From NCBI GenBank assembly GCA_963965975.1, contig OZ014412.1:2544501-2608500 (forward strand): DNA of 64,000 nt, in the 5' to 3' direction. The notes below the pieces were generated by a model that was not told the DNA's origin, searched no databases, and saw nothing but the letters and a program-made list of their open reading frames with translations. A program made the position numbers and the translations under genes. This DNA is from Xestospongia bergquistia (lineage: Eukaryota; Porifera; Demospongiae; Haplosclerida; Petrosiidae). Position 1 is the first letter of the stretch. The number at the start of each line of letters is the position of its first letter. Below are positions 1 to 15,500 of the stretch, in pieces.

Positions 1-412
1 TAGTAGTTATTGCCTGTTAAAGGTCAAATTATGAATGCGGTTAATAGTTATTGCCTATTAAAGATCAAATTATGGGCGTGGTTAATAGTTATTGAATTAT
101 GTGCCTGTTAAAGATCAAATAATGGGTGTGGTTAGTAGTTATTGCCTGTTAAAGGTCAAATTATAAGTGTGGTTAATAGTTATTATATTATTTGCCTATT
201 AAAGATCAAATTATGGGCATGGTTAGTAGTTATGGAATTATGTGCCTGTTAAAGATCAAATTATGGGTGTGGTTTGCCTGTTAAAGATCAAATTATAAGT
301 GTGGTTAATAGTTATTATATTATTTGCCTATTAAAGATCAAATTATGGGTGTGGTTAATAGTTATGGAATTATGTGCCTGTTAAAGATCAAATAATGGGT
401 GTGGTTAGTAGC
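1..412. repeat. Degenerate tandem repeat, about 9 copies
   Basis: A core reading GCCTGTTAAAGATCAAATTA recurs about nine times, separated by GGGTGTGGTTAATAGTTAT-type spacers with or without a TATTATATTATTT or GGAATTATGT insertion. Copies are therefore about 40 or 50 bp long. It lies just upstream of the first visible ARCN1 exon, probably inside an ARCN1 intron. The stretch from 413 to 749 shows no gene. Confidence 0.85.
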
Positions 413-749
413 TACTACTCCACCATTAGTCTAGTGACGTAACTGGTCATTTATTGTTTGTACTATAAGTGTGTTAATAAAAACTAACACTCACTTTATA
501 ATTACTATAATCTATTGAACATGATATATTGTAAACCACATGTAGTCGTGGGAGATGATAACAATTTAAAGTGGGTGGTAGGAATAGTGATCTATGCTAT
601 TTGCAAACAGTTACATGTTAATGTGGCCATTATGTGGGAAGTACTTTCAACAAAAAAGGAAATTTACAGTTAACCATATCCTGTATTCCTACTATGCATA
701 TGATATTATGTTACATTGATATATTTTGACATAAATTATTACTTTTTAG

Positions 750-3365
750 AGTCCATTTGAAGATAGGTGAACGTCTAACTGTAGTTGCTGGACGGGATGG
801 TGGTCTTCAGACAATGGAAATATTAGGAATGGTCACATTGAGGATTTCTGACGGGGAATTTGGACAAATAATGATTACTCTAGACCACAAAGAAGAGAGA
901 GGCATACAGTTTCAGGTATGAAAATAGATTTAACTCTATTTAATATTGGAATACTATTGTCCCTTTGAATAATAGCTTAGAAATTACTTAAACAGTTTAA
1001 TTAGATTACTGTGACATTTTTAGCTCAAATGTTGTTGCTCCATTAAGTCTAAGGATTTGCATTTTATGCTTACAAGGTCTTCTGTTTAAGCTAGTTTGAC
1101 TTACTTAGTTAATGATAAACCGCAGTGTTCTATACAATGACTTTAATTGGAACAGTTACTAATGTGGTTAGTTAATGATGAATATTATTGTGTATTCTAT
1201 CTTGAGTCAATTATCATTTTGTTAATAAAAATCTCTAAATAATAAAGACATAATGTCCACCCCCTCAACTGAAAATTTTTTTCTACCAAATGTTATGCTA
1301 TTGTTAACTGTTTTTTAACACATGTAATTTGTATTGTACATGTTCTATATACACACTGGACAAGAGTACATGACATTATCATTAATAACCAGTTAATTAC
1401 TTGTATATGTACCAGATATTAACATATTAGATTTAGACATTAGATATACTGGGGATATAACACTTACTAAAAATGTGTTGCTCTATAATAGAAAGTAATG
1501 CATTGTAAATCAAGGTCTTTATTTGTGTATCTGTGCTTCTAAAATTTTGTTGAAAGATTAAAATTTGTGTAATAAAATAAATTATGGATCTATCTTCATA
1601 AGCTATTGGGCAAAAATGCTATCAGATTTGTTATTACTGGTAGTTATGTAATAGAATGAGTTGGAGTAAAATTTGGTTTAAATTTCATGAGTATTGTTTC
1701 TTGAAGTGGTTAAAGTTTCACAAGGTGAAGCCAGGTCACAAAATTTATCATTTTAAAGAAACAGGACAAGCGTAATTGTAATCTGATTGGTCAATAACAA
1801 TGAAATTTACTATTTATTATGTATACTATTACATCATATTACATAACACAACACATTAGTCAGATCCCTTCTGTCAACTAATACAATAACATAACATGTA
1901 TTTAAAACATTACTGATTACTCTAATAATAGCTACAGGTCATAATTGTGTTATGAAATCGTTTTGGTGGGAAAAATTCTCCCCCTTGTACATAGCAGACG
2001 GTGTATAGGTCATGTAGAGAAACCAATGTTTCTTTATAGTAAATATAATAAGCCAAAAAATGCTTATGTGATGTAACAATACTTGTAGTATAATGTAATT
2101 ACTCTCATTCCTAAGTTGTCTTTTTACTGGTTCATTAAATGGATGGGTTTATAATCTAATTAGTAACATTGATTAAATTATTGACGTGACATATATGTGT
2201 TCCTGATGAGTAATGATCACATTTATGATCAATTATTTTTATCTATATCAAATTACAAGTCCATCTGTGTCTTGATGGTACTTCATGATGTCTCACTCTC
2301 TCACTCTTACTCACTTATCTGGTCAAACTGGTTTATATCCTAACATAGTTGTGGTCAATCCACTCTAATTGTGTCAAGTGTTCTTTTGGCAGCTGGTAAT
2401 GCCCAATTGACAACGCCCTAATTAGTGAAACAATCTCCATGTACAAGTAGATCATGTAGATCATGTACAAATAGGTTAATGGGGTACAGGTGATATCAAA
2501 TACCTTATATAATTATCAATTACTACATCATAATTATATCTACAAGTACATACCCTGTTAAAATATGCGTGTATATAATGTAACTTTGTTTGTTGTCTAC
2601 ATAATTATATTTGTTTTGATTATGTAGGATTTAAGTCACACCTATTGTTCTTTTTGTAGTAATAATAGTGTTATATTAAGGTGTCTTTCACGACATTATC
2701 AATATAGTAGCAGTAACCCTTAATATGATGTTAAGATACATCATTTAATATTGTGATATAAAGGATCATGAGACATAGCTCACATGTTGAGACATTATTC
2801 TAGAAGTAAAATGAGCATTGCCTGCTATGATTATAATAGTGAACAAAAGTCTGACAACAATATAATGTATTATCTCTAGAGTAGAGGTGTCTTCCATATT
2901 GACTTTCCCATTCAGTTATATTGCTCTTTGAACTTCTTTTAAAAATTGCTTGTCAGGTGAATTTTTAAGTCTTAACAATCAAATTGTGTGACTACTCTTT
3001 ATGTACTACGTCTGTGACTTTTAAGAATTTTTTCATTACATAATATTTGCATGTATTATATATACATGTAATACTTGTACATGTATTACATGTATATGTA
3101 CATGTACTGTGATGTTCAATGAGCAATTGAAGGAGACATTAGTACAACTATTTAATTACCTTTGATAATAGCTGACATTCTTGATCTAATTACACTAAAT
3201 ACGTATGTACTTATACGACTACAATTGATCAGAAGGGATACATATCTTAATGTTGTCATGGTAACAGATCGTGTTATTTAGTTATGACCTTGAGTGTTGT
3301 TCATTGAACACTACTTCAAAAACTGTTATTACTGTGTGAGCCATCAATATTGGTGTATTTTCTGT

Positions 3366-3397
<32 letters not shown>

Positions 3398-3404
3398 GTC
3401 TCTC

Positions 3405-3456
<52 letters not shown>

Positions 3457-5715
3457 CTAAGTTGAGAGAACATCTTTAACTAAGACAATTAACTTGATTC
3501 CACATAAATTATTTTCATTTGCACTTTATCTCCATGACAACAGATAGGATACCTCATATCTCTATGAACTATGAACTTTTAGTGAACCTTTATATCTAAT
3601 ATGGCGTTCATTCAAAATGATTTTAAATTGATTATTAGATAATTATGATGTAACTATGATATCATTGTGATATCATTTCGAGAATGTGAAATAGTAGCTG
3701 TGGTTCTGCTTAATTAGATAATGGATTTGGAACGTGAATGTCATTAATACCTTATGAATATCTTTATAATCTCTGCCAGGTGTATTATTTTTATTGTGGG
3801 AATGGGTGTAGTGCATGTTGCCCTCTTATGAGGAGGAGTGCTCAAGAATGAAACATTATTGTTATTCCTCATTTTTTAGACCCATCCAAATGTTGACAAG
3901 CGTCTCTTTCACGACAAAAGCATTGTAGGGCTGAAGGGTGAAGGACGTAGCTTTCCTATTGGTCAGGATATTGGAGTATTGAAATGGCGTTTACAGACAA
4001 CAGATGATGCACTATTGCCTTTATTTAGTGGGTAGCTCACTGTGTGTGTGTTCTGTCATTTCTCTCCCTTAGTATTTGTTTTTCTATTCAGTTAACCATT
4101 CATCCATTTATCTATTCAGTTAACCAGCCATTCATATGTCTCCTCCATCTATTCATTCATTTAGTTAACTGTTGGCCATCAGAAAATGCTGGTACATGTG
4201 ATGTAAATGTAGAATACGAACTCCTTCAAGACTATCTTGAATTAAACGATGTAGTCATCGCCATACCAGTCCCGTGAGTATTACATCCAATAAATTACAG
4301 CTGCTACCGTAATAACATTATCATGTTTTGTGGGGACACGTACCCAGCCATATATTTACATACACATGTCTTGCAGGCGCGTGTTTTAATTCTATCTAAA
4401 ACAATTCTATTATTCTATTAAAGAGGATTCTCTATTGTCTGTCAGCCTCATTAGTTAAAACCATCAAAGAACAAACTATTATATTAAATGAAGTAGTAGT
4501 TTATACAAAGAATTCTGTTGCTAATACTCAGACAGCCTGTTATGTTTTCAAACAGTCAAGATATTGTTGTCCACTAATTTCTCACTTGAAGTAGTTCAGG
4601 TCTCTCAGCTGTTAGCTTGAACAATACTCTATTCATATTAGTTGATGTCTTAATAGAGACTCTTTTAATGCTGAATAGATGTCACTCTGTATCTAACAGT
4701 GTGACTAGAGATGTTTGTTAGAAGGTCGACAGCTGGTTGGTTGTATGTCCTCTCTATAGTCAATTGCTTGTCAGTTAAGTAATGTTATTATAAGTATCTA
4801 TAATGTCAACATTAACTAGGTTGTTCTATAGATCTATTATTTTCCTGTAAATATATTACATAATTATATTTTCCGGTAAACATGCCATACAATAAAATAA
4901 TAGTAAATTTGTGGTTCTAATTAATTCAATTATCCTGAAGATAACATATGTTACTATGGCGATGAATACACAGCTTCATTAACGGTCACATTCCATTGAG
5001 AAGAGCTCAATGACCACATTAACAACAATTCCAATACTTTAACTGACCATAGTTGTGCCAATGGAGTCAGTTTGTCCTATGGGGAGGGGTTACCATGATA
5101 CAATGAATTATATGATGTAGGTTTTATATACACCACTAACTCACCAGCTGCACTTATATTTAATTAATCTCATTATTAATTAAACTATTTTAGCTATATT
5201 TTAATTATATTATGGATGTCTTCCAAGTACATACTATTTATACATCCTCCCTATTTTACTAGAAGTGGGTGGTTTTCTTGAACAGACATTCAACCTCTCC
5301 ATCAGACCATGGAAGGCGTGAGCTCCTCCTCAAGTTCCTAATAGCATTAGCAAAGTTTTTTTAGAGGTGACAGTATTATTGTTGTGTGCTGTACTTAGGG
5401 AGTGCTCATCCTTGACAGGTTTGATGGGACTGGACATATGGTACATTAATATGAGTTTGGTATGTGGTAGTATGTACATAGTTTAGAGTCTTTTAAGGTT
5501 GCTTAATGTGACCAATAAATCAATTTTTGTTTCCATTATAATTGTGTTATGGTAGTCTATTAAATGGAGCCAACTAGCCCATATTTTTAATACCAAGTTT
5601 GTTTGTGTGTGTACATGTTCTGATTATATGGTGTTTGACATATATAGTAGTTGATATTAAAATATTTAGTGTTGGACATTTGAAGTATATACCACAATGT
5701 GTGGGTGTGTTTGTG

Positions 5716-5750
<35 letters not shown>

Positions 5751-8700
5751 TGTTATAGACAATTAGAGAGTGTGTGATGATAATTAATGTTTATATAGTG
5801 TAAGATGTGATGATGTGTGTAGTGTTACTTGTCACTATTAATAGCAGCTCATTTTGTCAGGTGGATCTAAGAAAGGTTGACATAGTTCATTTCTCAGCTT
5901 GTTAGGTATGCCATATTATAAAAGTGTTAATCTTCTTATCTACAATATACTCCTCCCAGTGTTACAGCTGTATAGTAGAGAAATAGATGGATGGACTGAC
6001 AGGCAAATAAACGGATAATAGTGGTTGTCAGACAGACAAACAAGTTGACCAATATCCTTGTTGTTACAGAAATGTTTCCATTATCCTAATAAGTCGGTAA
6101 TGAGGTTAATTTGTTGTGGTAACAGTGTCCATTAACTACCAGAAATGACTAGACTAATTGTGGCTAAGAGGAGGAGGGAAAGAAGTATAGTGTGGAGGAG
6201 ACTTTGAGATTTCTTGGAATGCAAGTAGTCATTTCATTTTCCTAACTCTATTGTTAGGCTTCATCTTCTATGTTAGAATCACTATTTTATTTGGAGACTA
6301 CTATGTCTTATAATTTCCCTTTTCCTCTTTTTTACTTTCAAAAGTAATCATTTGGGACATTATCCTCTTAATAAACCCACCAACCACCAGTTACCATGAC
6401 AAAACACAGGGGCTTCCCACCGTAATCCTCTTATTGTGGTTGTTTACAGACACTAATCAGTTGCCATAGCAGCGGATTTTTTATTTTCCCTCAAACCAGC
6501 CTTTTGTAGTTACAGAGATTGGTATATTTAATTGGTTGTCATAGCGACTCAGGATGATATAATTATCACTAGCAAATATCACTAATGTGATGTAAATGGC
6601 CTTAAAGGACTTATTATTAGACAATTAATGTCAATTCTTGATAACAAAGAAGAATACAGACAGCAGGAACTATAATATAAATAGGAATACAGGTCATCAT
6701 CAAAATATTATACCAACAAGGACTGACCTGAAGACCTCCTTGTCATATGAGCTACTGGGCCTGTATAAATATACTCATGCACCAGGATAAGCTAGTTGTC
6801 TACCTTGTCTTCCCCCCTCCCTCCCTTCCCCTAGAAAACTTTATTCTTTACAAGTAAAAAAGACAGACTCCTTGTCTAGTGTTATGTCTTAATGTTGATA
6901 TTTCACTCTTAGTTGATGCCTGTCACCTTATCACTGGTTAATAGTTGGACCAGCTGACAGTCTAATCAAATTAACAGCCATAAACTGCCTGGGAATGCTA
7001 CCTGACACTAGTACTAGTTAATATCATTATCACATGGCAGTGTTCACTTTGTTATAGTGCTTCAAAACAGACATTTAGAGTAAGTGGCTTTAAAATGGAT
7101 ACATGAAGCCAGAGTCATGTTTATAATTGTGTTAATAGAATGTGTAAATAAACAGTGGACGCATGAATGGAACAGATTACAACCGAATGATTATAACAAT
7201 ACTCCTAATTTTTTACTACAATATACTGAAATTTACTGAGTTTTACTGGAATATCCTGACTTGTTACATGATATAATTTTATTGATATTATTTTAGTAGC
7301 TATGCAATAACAGTCTCACTACATTAACCTAACATTGTGTTGTGTGTTACAGCATTTTATGTTCTTTTCTATGTAGCTCTGGTGTCGGAGCTCCAGTAGT
7401 GGGTGAGATTGATGGAGAATATCATTACGATACTCGTAAACATATCTTGGAGTGGTGTATCCCTGTAATTGACTCTGCTAACAAAACTGGTAGTCTTGAG
7501 TTTTCTATCCCTGGTAACTCTGACGATTTCTTTCCCATCAAAGTCTCGTTTGTGTCTCCTCGATTATATTGTCATATTGAGGTAAGAGACTCATTCCCAT
7601 GTCTACCATTTCTGTTCTGTTATCACTCATTGATTGTATTTTTTCAGTTTCAATTCCATTCCAAATTCATCCCATATCTCATTCTCATTGCACTAAAGAT
7701 TTAGGAATCAGTCTTAAGATACCAGTTTCCAATACCAGTTTCCAATACTGGTTTCCAATACTGTCATTGACAAATTTATCTTATAATGTGATCACAATAT
7801 TGCTCTATAAAATATAACATACTTTTTATATGTAAGGTAACATTTTAAACAGCAATAGAAACACAAGATAGAGTCTAGCCAAACCACAATATTACAATTC
7901 CAATGACATGTAATTGTTATCTGAGATAAGAGCAAATAAATGTTAAAAACAATTTAGTCTTACTAATTCAATTTAATCTTTTACTTAAGAGTGTAGTTTT
8001 GTCTACTAATAGGCATAATAGACACTTTAAAAATAGATGTTTTATAACTAATAGTAGTCTACTTGTCTGAGATAAACGTGTTGTTGTTAAGTCTTCAATA
8101 TATGCAAGTTAGTAGCCTGAGAATGAAGCAGGCTGGCTGGAGTCAAAGATAAGTATGTTATCAAACAGTTATCAGATAGCAATAATTGGTCAAGTGATGG
8201 TGACAGACACATCAAGTCCCCTCCCAATTGAGTCTAGTTGGCTCTCTTTGTGTGTTTGTGTGTGTGCTAAATTGAATCAATAACTGCTGTTCTATGGACA
8301 ATTAATTAATTGAGTTAAATAATTAAAGTAAATTTTTATCTGCACATAAGATTAGATGTCATCCTGTGGTCGCTATCTGTCACACACTATCTAACATTAC
8401 AATCATATTATTCCTATCTATTGATTCGTGTACTAAATTGTAAACGTTACTAATTTGAGGTTATTTATCCTTGTTCCTAATCATTCATCCATTACTCAAT
8501 CCCTGCATGCCATCCAATCGTCCATTTCTGTATGCACCCGTTCTGTCCATCCATTCTTTTATCCATCCCTATATGCTGTAAGTTATTTCATTATGTTAAT
8601 CTGTAGTTCTAGATATGGTATATAATTGAGACCTACTATAACAAGGTCACTTCATAAAGTAGTTGATAATACAATTAACAACTCAAGACAGACACACCAA

Positions 8701-9874
8701 GTCACAACCTTTAAGTACTTATTTAATAATTAACAATAATTACATAATATTTACCTTGTCATGACATAAAGTTGATAAATTTGAGATGATCTCTTTGTAT
8801 AAAGCCAAAAAAATCATTGTATTATTTACTAATATAGCATTATTGTATCAAAACAACATATTAATCTGGTGTATTGTAGAGTATAAGTCTGCTTTTTATA
8901 TGCACAAACTTAACTTTAAATTTCTTCAAATAATACAATATGACTCTAATTAACAGGATATTACATAATAACTATAATTGTTTACTATGTCAGGTAGAAG
9001 AGAGGATATTGAGGACATGTTTCCCCTCTCTCTTTGACCATATATGGATATCTTATGTCACTTCATAGTGCTGGCATATGTCATCACTGTACATACCAAA
9101 CAGAGCTACACATTCAAAGAATGTTACTTGAAATAAAGTATCTTTAATATCACAAGTAAACAGTTGTCAAGAATATGTGTGGAATGTTAAGATTGAAATA
9201 ATAGATGCTTCGTTGTAGTAGACAGATTGGCCCTGATCGATGGCAGATAGTCTCTGACATCTAGCATTGTAGTACTCTAACAAGCACAAGTGGGGGAATC
9301 ATTAAAGGCATTGTAATAGATATAATGTGTAATCCTAGACCGTTTTAAGAACATTTAAGGTAAATTCTTCATGGTGTTTGGCGTTGTAAAGAGATACATG
9401 ATCTCTTTTACTGTGACCTGAAGCATTCCATCCACAGATGGTTCTATGACCGACCAAAGGCGGTGATCTCCTTGTCGGTTGGACAGATTCGTTCCCTCCC
9501 TCTTTCCTTTATCATCCTCCTCCTCCTCCTTGCTTTACTCACTATTATAGTATCAAATCAGTTGTATATTGGTTCTCATACCAATAATTGTTACTTAGTC
9601 TTTTTACAAGAGTACTGTTAATGGATTCTCATCTGTTATTTGCTTATACCTGCACTATGATGTAATCGTTATTCATACCATCTATCTATCCATCCATTGC
9701 TTGTATCCTATTTGTCCATCCACCTATCTATCCATCCATCCATCTATGCATATGTGTACATTCATTCATCTTCTCTTACTCTAGGTTACTGGGATAACAC
9801 AAGTAGAAAAAAATCAGTCAGTTAAATTCTCATCTGAAATCAGCTTTGCGCCTGATAAATTTGAAATTGTCTGA
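750..9874 (+). CDS. ARCN1: Coatomer subunit delta (archain), C-terminal part
   Basis: Delta-COP is part of the F-subcomplex of the COPI coat, which drives Golgi-to-ER and intra-Golgi vesicle traffic. Five exons are readable: 750-915, 3880-4027, 4165-4273, 7377-7581 and 9785-9874 (TGA at 9872-9874). Phases join cleanly and give 238 residues covering most of the C-terminal mu-homology domain. Diagnostic stretches include GRDGGLQTMEI, THPNVDKRLF, GVLKWRLQTT, INCWPSE, SGVGAPVVGEIDGEY and LEWCIPVID, all close to animal ARCN1. The N-terminal longin half lies left of the window. Introns are long (2,964, 137, 3,103 and 2,203 bp) compared with the genes further right; the first carries a CT microsatellite and the third a GA microsatellite, and no further gene was recognised in them. 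The 3' end faces the homeobox gene. Confidence 0.95.
3369..3458. repeat. CT/TC microsatellite in ARCN1 intron
   Basis: About 90 bp of nearly pure TCTC with a few G or TT interruptions. It is open in several frames and yields spurious Ser-Leu or Arg-Glu reading frames, which are not genes. Confidence 0.95.
5717..5748. repeat. GA microsatellite in ARCN1 intron
   Basis: About 15 GA units inside the 3.1-kb third visible ARCN1 intron. The short reading frame that crosses it on the minus strand is an artefact of the repeat. Confidence 0.9.
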
Positions 9875-11044
9875 AAGGTCTTTAATTCAATTTGTATGTA
9901 TTAACTAAAAATACTTTCCTCTGTATGGAACCAGAATATGATGCATTAAATATAATACATTCTAATACATACATTTGTTGTTTATACAAGCGTATTATTG
10001 TGTATACTATACAGTGTATTTCAATATAAATTGACTGAAGGATGTCTCACAAGTGATGGCGGTGGTTTCTGTCCAAATCAATTTTAAAATTGACTCAGGC
10101 GTCAAAACACAAAGTGTTGTTGTTGCAAAAGTGAAGTTATTTCACTTTAAAGGCCATAGAATCCACCCAACGAGACAAAAGGGGTCTGAGTTTGACCTTA
10201 ATTTAGTTTGTAATATCAGGTTCTCGACACCCAGTTCTCAATTAGTGGGATTGTGTCTGTCCTCAAATCAAATTATCTCTCTTTGATGCATGAGCTGGGC
10301 TGGATTGATTCAACTGTCCTCAATCCACACACACCATCACTTTTATAGCTTCATATTTTTGGCTACAATACTCCATTTGTGGCCTTATCTTTGGCTGACC
10401 TACTCTATTATTACACAAGTTGTATCCTGTTATTTACTGAGGTGTTTCACTGTGTGGCTTTATTAAAATGATGTACAATAGCCTATATTTGCTTTTATTT
10501 CTTCCTTGTATTGAGATTGTACTGCATACAAGATAGTGTTGTTCACACATCATTAGTAAAGTTACTAAAAATGTGTCTGGTGTCTACTACAGAGAGAAAG
10601 GGGGAGGTTGAGAGAATAGCTAGGCAAAAGACGAGGGAAAGGGGAGAGTGATATATAGTAGGGGAGTTTTGAAAGGAATTTTAATGACAACTTGCAGAAT
10701 TCAAAATATGAGTAATATTATTGATGGTTTTTTGAAATAAATATTCACTTGATATTAGTTTAAATTTATAATAATATAATTTTGAAGATCAAATTTATAG
10801 GGATAATAAATTCAAAAAATAAATCTACCTCTATTATTATTTCTTATATTGTAATATTTAGTGGAAATGATAAATAGAATTAAGTAAAGAGAAAAAGAGA
10901 TTTGTGTAGTGTTACCATGAGAGATGACCTGCTCTCTGAGATACTAATGATACAACAATAGTAACAAAAGAAGAAATAAAAACATCAAAATATAAAACAA
11001 GTATTACAACAACAACAACAACAAAACATGCACACAAACAACTA
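9875..11044. other. Intergenic region between ARCN1 and Bar/Bsh gene
   Basis: This holds the 3' flanks of two convergent genes. It is AT-rich, with an ACA/AAC repeat near 11,008-11,023. A 77-codon plus-strand frame at 10,053-10,286 has no recognisable motif and no splice context, so I do not call it a gene. Nothing else was seen. Confidence 0.6.
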
Positions 11045-12129
<1,085 letters not shown>

Positions 12130-13749
12130 TAGGAAACAACTGAACAGTTGATGGTCTATCTAGCTGTTATATACTGCCCAATTAACTTCAATTAGTTCAG
12201 CCGCAACATAAGCCTTACATAAGCTACCTAGCTCTTGATCGATATTAAGTATGCACCATTTGACTCATTTCGTAGTTATGAATACAATTAACACGACCCC
12301 TCCAGGCAAGCTCACACCTCCTTGATATGTTTAGTTTAGTCAACTCCTTAGCTATGAATTTTGTTGAGAGAGCAGTGAATACAATTAAAATGGGAGGAAG
12401 TCTGAAAACAATGCTACCAGATGGCTAAAAAATCTTATTTATAAAAATGCCATACATTCCATTAATCAATGACTATAATACTAGTCACGTCAACATATAA
12501 TTCAAATTCCAGCTGCTTTCCGATAATAGAACTCACTAATACTGCTCTTCTGTAAGACCATAGTGTTAACAATTTGATAACACGAACACTTCTGTTAAGC
12601 GTCTTTCCCAGTGTGTTCAAAAACACAACAATATATACAATATTGTACAGTTATTAACAAAAAAAGAACCAAAAATCAAACTTGTACAAAAATGAACGAC
12701 TATGCATGTAATAATAGCGGTTAACTATCTTGTCTAGCTACCAGGAACAAAGCTGTCCCATAAAGTAAGTGGGTACAACATGTGGCTTCCTCTAATAACC
12801 TGATAATAACATAGAGTGTTATGAATCTCTTTGTTGCTAAGTGACCACTAATTCATGTAAATTAGCCAACAGCTATGAATTTAATAGATCATGCACCACC
12901 AATGACTTCACTCCCATCAATACACACACCTTAGCAGTTTTATGTCAGACTTCACTCTCTCTCCCACACATATAATTTCCAATGTACAAAAAATGAGTCT
13001 GTGAGGGAAAGAGGACAAAGAGTTAGTTGCCTAGCAACAAGGAGGGAGTGTTGTCTCTGGGACAGGAACAAAGTGTTTGGGTATTGTTTCAAGTGGCCAA
13101 GAAACTATCCTAATGCACACACCTTAATTGTTATAGCATGTCTGGCTGGAGAGGGTTGTAATGAATAGTTCTATAGAGGCAATATATCTACACACAATAT
13201 ATACCATGTTGAGACTTGTATCAACTACAAAACTTAAACACTTAATCTCACTTCTATTATCACAGTGCAAACATGGCATTCATTAACTCCCTCTCACTAT
13301 ACAGGGACCATACAAAGGTGGGGTACCAACCACTTAATGTATTACTAAACCAATAATATACGTCTTTAAGTGTGTTTCGGCTACAATGTTTCCCAAGCAA
13401 AACATTGCATTAACTTGTTTTCAATACTATTATGCAGACACTCAGACTAGTCATCAACCATTTTGTAATGTCTAACGAACTCTTTACATACCATTATTGG
13501 ATAATGTTGCAAGTGTTGATAGATCAATTAGTAACTGTCATATGAGTGAGGTCAAATGATGATTCACCTTGAGATAGTAAGAATGATGACAATACTAATC
13601 TTCCTTCCTTTCTTTAGTAAACAAATATTTACTAACTGCCTGTATATAGCATGAATATATGTGTGTGTGTGTGTAAGATAAAAAGGGAGTATTTAGGAAT
13701 GGAAATTATCTGCAAAGCTGACTACAATAATCTATATTAATTACATCTG
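12130..13749. other. Upstream region of Bar/Bsh gene
   Basis: About 1.6 kb between the homeobox gene start and the 3' end of the next minus-strand gene. No coding exon is recognisable. It is AT-rich with several ATTA cores and one short TG run near 13,659-13,674. It probably contains promoter and cis-regulatory DNA of the homeobox gene, by position only. Confidence 0.5.
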
Positions 13750-14575
13750 TTAACAACCACAATAGTACTTGTTAACTTCACTAATTTCTGTATCAGCACA
13801 TACCTCACATACAAGAGCATCCATCTGAACTTCGCTTCTCCTTGTACAGGGTCTTGTTAACAACTGTGGGGATGTACCTTTCTCTTTAAAATGAGGTGAT
13901 TTTTGTGTTTGAAAACTGTCTTCTAAACTATCCTCGTTATCTGATATGTCACTATGGTAACGAACGTTAGACTGATTAGAATAATTGTAGTTGTTATGGC
14001 AACCAGGTGTGGTAGGTGTGATTCCTTTGTGACAACGAGGGCATTGAATAATGTCACATGACAAGTGTTTGTGTGGTTGGACTATGTCGTGTGACTGAGG
14101 TCTATGTGGTGGGATTACATCATATGACGGAGGTCTATGTGGAGGGTTTGTGTCATGTGATTGAGGTCTATGTGGAGGGTTTGTGTCATGTGATTGAGGT
14201 CTATGTGGATAGACTATGTTATTCCTTCCTAATGAGGTGTGGTTATTATGAGTGGGTGGTATAGATAAGGGATGTAGATTAGGTTCTCTAAAGTTCCCCA
14301 TTAACTTGTGGTTTTCATCATATCTTTTGAATGATCTAACCACATCCTTTCTAGCTTCCTCCATTTTTCTCTTTAGTCTCCACTGATACAAAATGTCAAC
14401 ACCTTCCATATCTAAGTCCGAGCACCACCAGTGTCTGGTAGAACTTGAAAGACCTTTGAAGTCAACGGATGTTTTTTTCTTTGTTTTTTTATGAATCATG
14501 TGATTGTCATGTGACTCTTGCAATATATCACATGGTTTGGGAGTGAAGGAAGAATCATTTGACAGCATTAAAGAG
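13750..14575 (-). CDS. Pro/Ser-rich protein, C-terminal exon (PROSER3-like?)
   Basis: A long minus-strand exon is open from a likely acceptor at 14,576-14,577 to the stop at 13,750. It contains a charged helical segment, DMEGVDILYQWRLKRKMEEA, then five tandem 11-13-residue repeats of the type PHRPQSHDTNP, then a Cys-containing tail (CPRCHKG, VCEVC, YYCGC). The acceptor needs a phase-2 donor upstream, while the N-terminal exon at 17,445 ends in phase 0, so at least one exon in between is not identified. Same strand and spacing suggest it belongs with the 17,445-17,871 exons. The ILYQWRLKRKMEEA helix recalls PROSER3 from memory only. An internal GTATGT after DALVCE could be a further donor, so the true C-terminus is uncertain. 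Confidence 0.5.
14058..14241 (-). repeat. In-frame coding minisatellite, about 36-bp unit
   Basis: About five copies of a 36-bp unit encode PHRPQSHDTNP-like peptides within the Pro/Ser-rich gene. The two central copies are almost identical, showing recent expansion. The unit keeps the reading frame. Its antisense strand is also open, which produces a shadow frame on the plus strand. Confidence 0.8.
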
Positions 14576-15229
14576 CTGTAGATAGAAAAAAAGACACAGA
14601 ATGAAAACAATGAAAATGTAGTTAACAATAGAATGATTTAAGAGTACATGTTAAATTTATATTGCAATTGAGCACTAAAGGAGAATTAGTTTACACAAAA
14701 ATAAAATGGCTGGTCTTAGGAACATGATGTTCCAGTAATAACACAACTATCTCATAAAACAAAACAATAATATTCTTTTGGTTAAAAAATTTCCTGAAAT
14801 TGACCTAAAAACACATGATTATTTCCCACTTAACTAGAACAGAAGATAATATAACCTACACCAAATGGCATCTATTGTATGCTTCCATTAACCAGCTAAC
14901 TCTACATGTTAACACTTCATTTCAGTCACAGTCCTTTCACTGTTCACAGGAACTAATGAACACCTGGACTATCATCAAGCCCTTAAAGACATGCCAGATG
15001 TACACAAACCCGTCTCTCCACATGTACAATAAAAGGAATCTTTAAAAACTAACCAACATTTATTAAGTTGGATGACTTCCAGTCTATCTCAAATGTACTC
15101 ATAATTTGTATGATTGTAAACACGACAATTAATAATGATAGCAGTTGAATGTCTTCCACATTTATCTATTTAATAGTTATCTTTTCCCAATGATTGAGTT
15201 ATAGATCATATTAGATCATACTAGTCCAT

Positions 15230-15500
15230 TGGTATCAATTTCACTAGATTGACCATTACAATATCATGTCCTATAGCTGTCAACAGATACAGTATTAATA
15301 GATTGAGACGTATTAATTGACTAACACAATGATATCTCACATAACTTCTTAACAGATACAGTATTAATAGATCAAGAGGTATTAATTGACTAACACAATG
15401 ATATCTCACATAGCTTATCAACAGATATATATATTATAATGATTGATTGAGAGGTATTAATTGACTAACACAATGATATCTCATTGATACCAGTACTAAG
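15230..15500. repeat. Roughly 70-bp tandem repeat, about 3 copies
   Basis: GTATTAATTGACTAACACAA followed by TGATATCTCA recurs near 15,309, 15,379 and 15,453, with an ACAGATACAGTATTAATAGA linker. It lies in the presumed long intron of the Pro/Ser-rich gene. The rest of 14,576-16,600 shows no recognisable exon. Confidence 0.8.

Noticed and set aside
1..412. Possible CRISPR-like array at the left edge
   Set aside because: Units are imperfect, have no unique spacers of constant length, and the genome is eukaryotic; it is a degenerate minisatellite.
3282..3479. Ser-Leu and Arg-Glu rich frames in the ARCN1 intron
   Set aside because: Produced by the CT microsatellite in a clear intron; the same applies at 28,871-29,218, 30,729-30,938 and 35,242-35,478.
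10053..10286. 77-codon plus-strand frame after ARCN1
   Set aside because: No motif, no splice sites, no neighbouring exon; compatible with chance in 3' flanking DNA.
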